Below, piece by piece: positions 63,152 to 64,000 of a stretch of DNA of 64,000 nt. Location: assembly GCA_012295275.1 (NCBI GenBank), contig CM022674.1, forward strand, positions 6,853,436 through 6,917,435, written 5' to 3'. This DNA is from Chrysomallon squamiferum (taxonomy: Eukaryota > Mollusca > Gastropoda > Neomphalida > Peltospiridae). Both the position numbers and the translations under genes were made by a program. The stretch's first letter is position 1. Each line of letters opens with the position of its first letter. The notes under the pieces were generated by a model. The model was not told the DNA's origin, searched no databases, and saw nothing but the letters and a program-made list of their open reading frames with translations.

Positions 63152-63540
63152 ACAGTAATAATAATAATAATAATAATAATCAATAATAACAATAATAAAA
63201 GCAACAAGAACAATAATAATGCTACTAGTACTACTGCTACTACTACTACTAATAGTAATATTGCTTCTACTACTACTACAAACAGTAGTAATAATAGTAA
63301 TCAATAATAAAATTTAGTATAATAATTATGATAATGATAATAATGCTACAACCACTATTTTAAATAATAAATAAATAATGAAATAGTGAAATCACAAAAA
63401 AAAAATACTTTACGTTAATAAAGAAATTCTTTTCATTGGATTATTAATAATAATAATAATTATATATATATATAGAAGTCTGTTTTAATAATTATATATT
63501 ACAAATACGAATTAACACTTACCTTTGTGATGACTGCAAA
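62341..63540 (-). CDS. unidentified helical protein, last three exons
   Basis: Three exons that join in phase: an 18-base microexon 63540-63523, 63109-62897 (213 bases), and 62390-62341 with the stop at 62341. The microexon has a strong acceptor tract (CTTCCTTTTGCAG) and donor (GTAAGT). The product reads ...CSHHK, DPRLILRGNIEATCALLAF, HESMDKTAEAADDTEEQFPW, KPVLNHLYELCNEIAMKSG, QESFFFNILQLIG, then a basic tail EKERTREKNSDLKKTA. I do not recognise the family. The pattern of amphipathic helices with a charged C-terminal tail would suit an alpha-helical repeat or scaffold protein. The rest of the gene lies beyond the window on the high-coordinate side. Large (AAT)n/(TAG)n arrays fill both introns. 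Confidence 0.6.
62706..62880. repeat. (TAG)n/(AAT)n triplet arrays
   Basis: About 40 bases of TAG triplets followed by interrupted AAT triplets, immediately after the donor side of the 213-base exon. On the minus strand it reads as poly-Leu but is intronic. Confidence 0.9.
63115..63310. repeat. (AAT)n and CTA/TAC triplet array
   Basis: AAT triplets, then mixed triplets (ACT, TAC), lying directly against the acceptor of the 213-base exon (AAT on plus = ATT on the transcribed strand). Confidence 0.9.
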
Positions 63541-64000
63541 CTGCAAAAGGAAGAGAAGAATTATATTATTCTTTTGGACAACTCACTTACAATTTTTAAT
63601 AACAGACATACATATAAAAACAAATTTTAACACATATTTAAACATTCACTCAAATATTTTCATAAACACATACATTCATACATACGCGCGCGTCTTCTCA
63701 TGCACACGCTGATGCAATGAAAACAGCAATTCAACTACGCTCACATGTTAATACACAAACTTACGCATGCACGCACTCGTTCACACACTTCAGTTCACGC
63801 AAATTCAAATACAAATACGTTCGCAAAAACACTCGCAAAAATATAAATAACACATAGGTCAATATCTACAATTAAAAAGTATGATATAATCAAGAATAAT
63901 AAATAAATAAATAAATAATAAGAATAATAATAAGTAAATAAATAATAATAATAATAAATAATAATAATGATAATAATAAATATATAATAAATAAATAAAT
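63541..64000. other. upstream intron of the unidentified gene
   Basis: AC-, ACG- and CACGC-containing low-complexity DNA at about 63600-63840, then (AAT)n/(AAAT)n to the window end. No further exon was seen. Confidence 0.5.

Overview
This is eukaryotic, protostome-like DNA, very rich in A+T and packed with microsatellites ((CA)n, (GA/CT)n, (AAT)n, (GTAT)n) and AT-rich minisatellites. Genes are split by many introns with GT-AG boundaries, and coding exons stand out as islands of higher GC. The gene set (NIT-domain receptor guanylate cyclase, PPIH, SFT2D3, PLEKHM2, an SH2D5-like PTB protein) and the sequence style fit a lophotrochozoan, most likely a mollusc. I cannot name the species.

Layout: (1) 1-27.7 kb: the 5' half of a minus-strand SH2D5-like PTB adaptor gene with very long introns; its SH2 half was not found and may lie before position 1. 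(2) 29.9-32.9 kb, minus: a complete 7-exon PPIH (spliceosomal cyclophilin, 179 aa). (3) 34.7-40.4 kb, plus: a complete 8-exon, 619-aa receptor guanylate cyclase with an extracellular NIT sensor domain between two membrane helices. It is head-to-head with PPIH, and a Tigger/pogo-like MITE sits between them. (4) 43.3-46.2 kb, minus: a complete 6-exon SFT2D3 (215 aa, Golgi/endosome membrane traffic). (5) 47.1-58.3 kb, plus: a 16-exon PLEKHM2/SKIP (about 1003 aa if two single-base frame slips in exon 7 are errors), head-to-head with SFT2D3 about 0.95 kb away. (6) 62.3-64 kb, minus: the last three exons of an unrecognised helical protein gene, tail-to-tail with PLEKHM2.

The genes do not form one pathway. 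SFT2D3 and PLEKHM2, which share an intergenic region, both belong to the endomembrane system (SFT2 in retrograde vesicle fusion, PLEKHM2 linking Arl8-lysosomes to kinesin-1).

The most unusual signals concern gene structure. Splice-acceptor regions are duplicated in tandem at three places: the PLEKHM2 last exon, PLEKHM2 exon 9, and the acceptor of the cyclase last exon. Two of these keep a usable AG that would give an alternative, truncated C-terminus in frame. The cyclase exon that encodes the first membrane helix is flanked by long complementary (CU)n and (GA)n tracts. The cyclase also carries Glu in place of the first metal-binding Asp, and PPIH has Phe at the cyclosporin-contacting Trp position.
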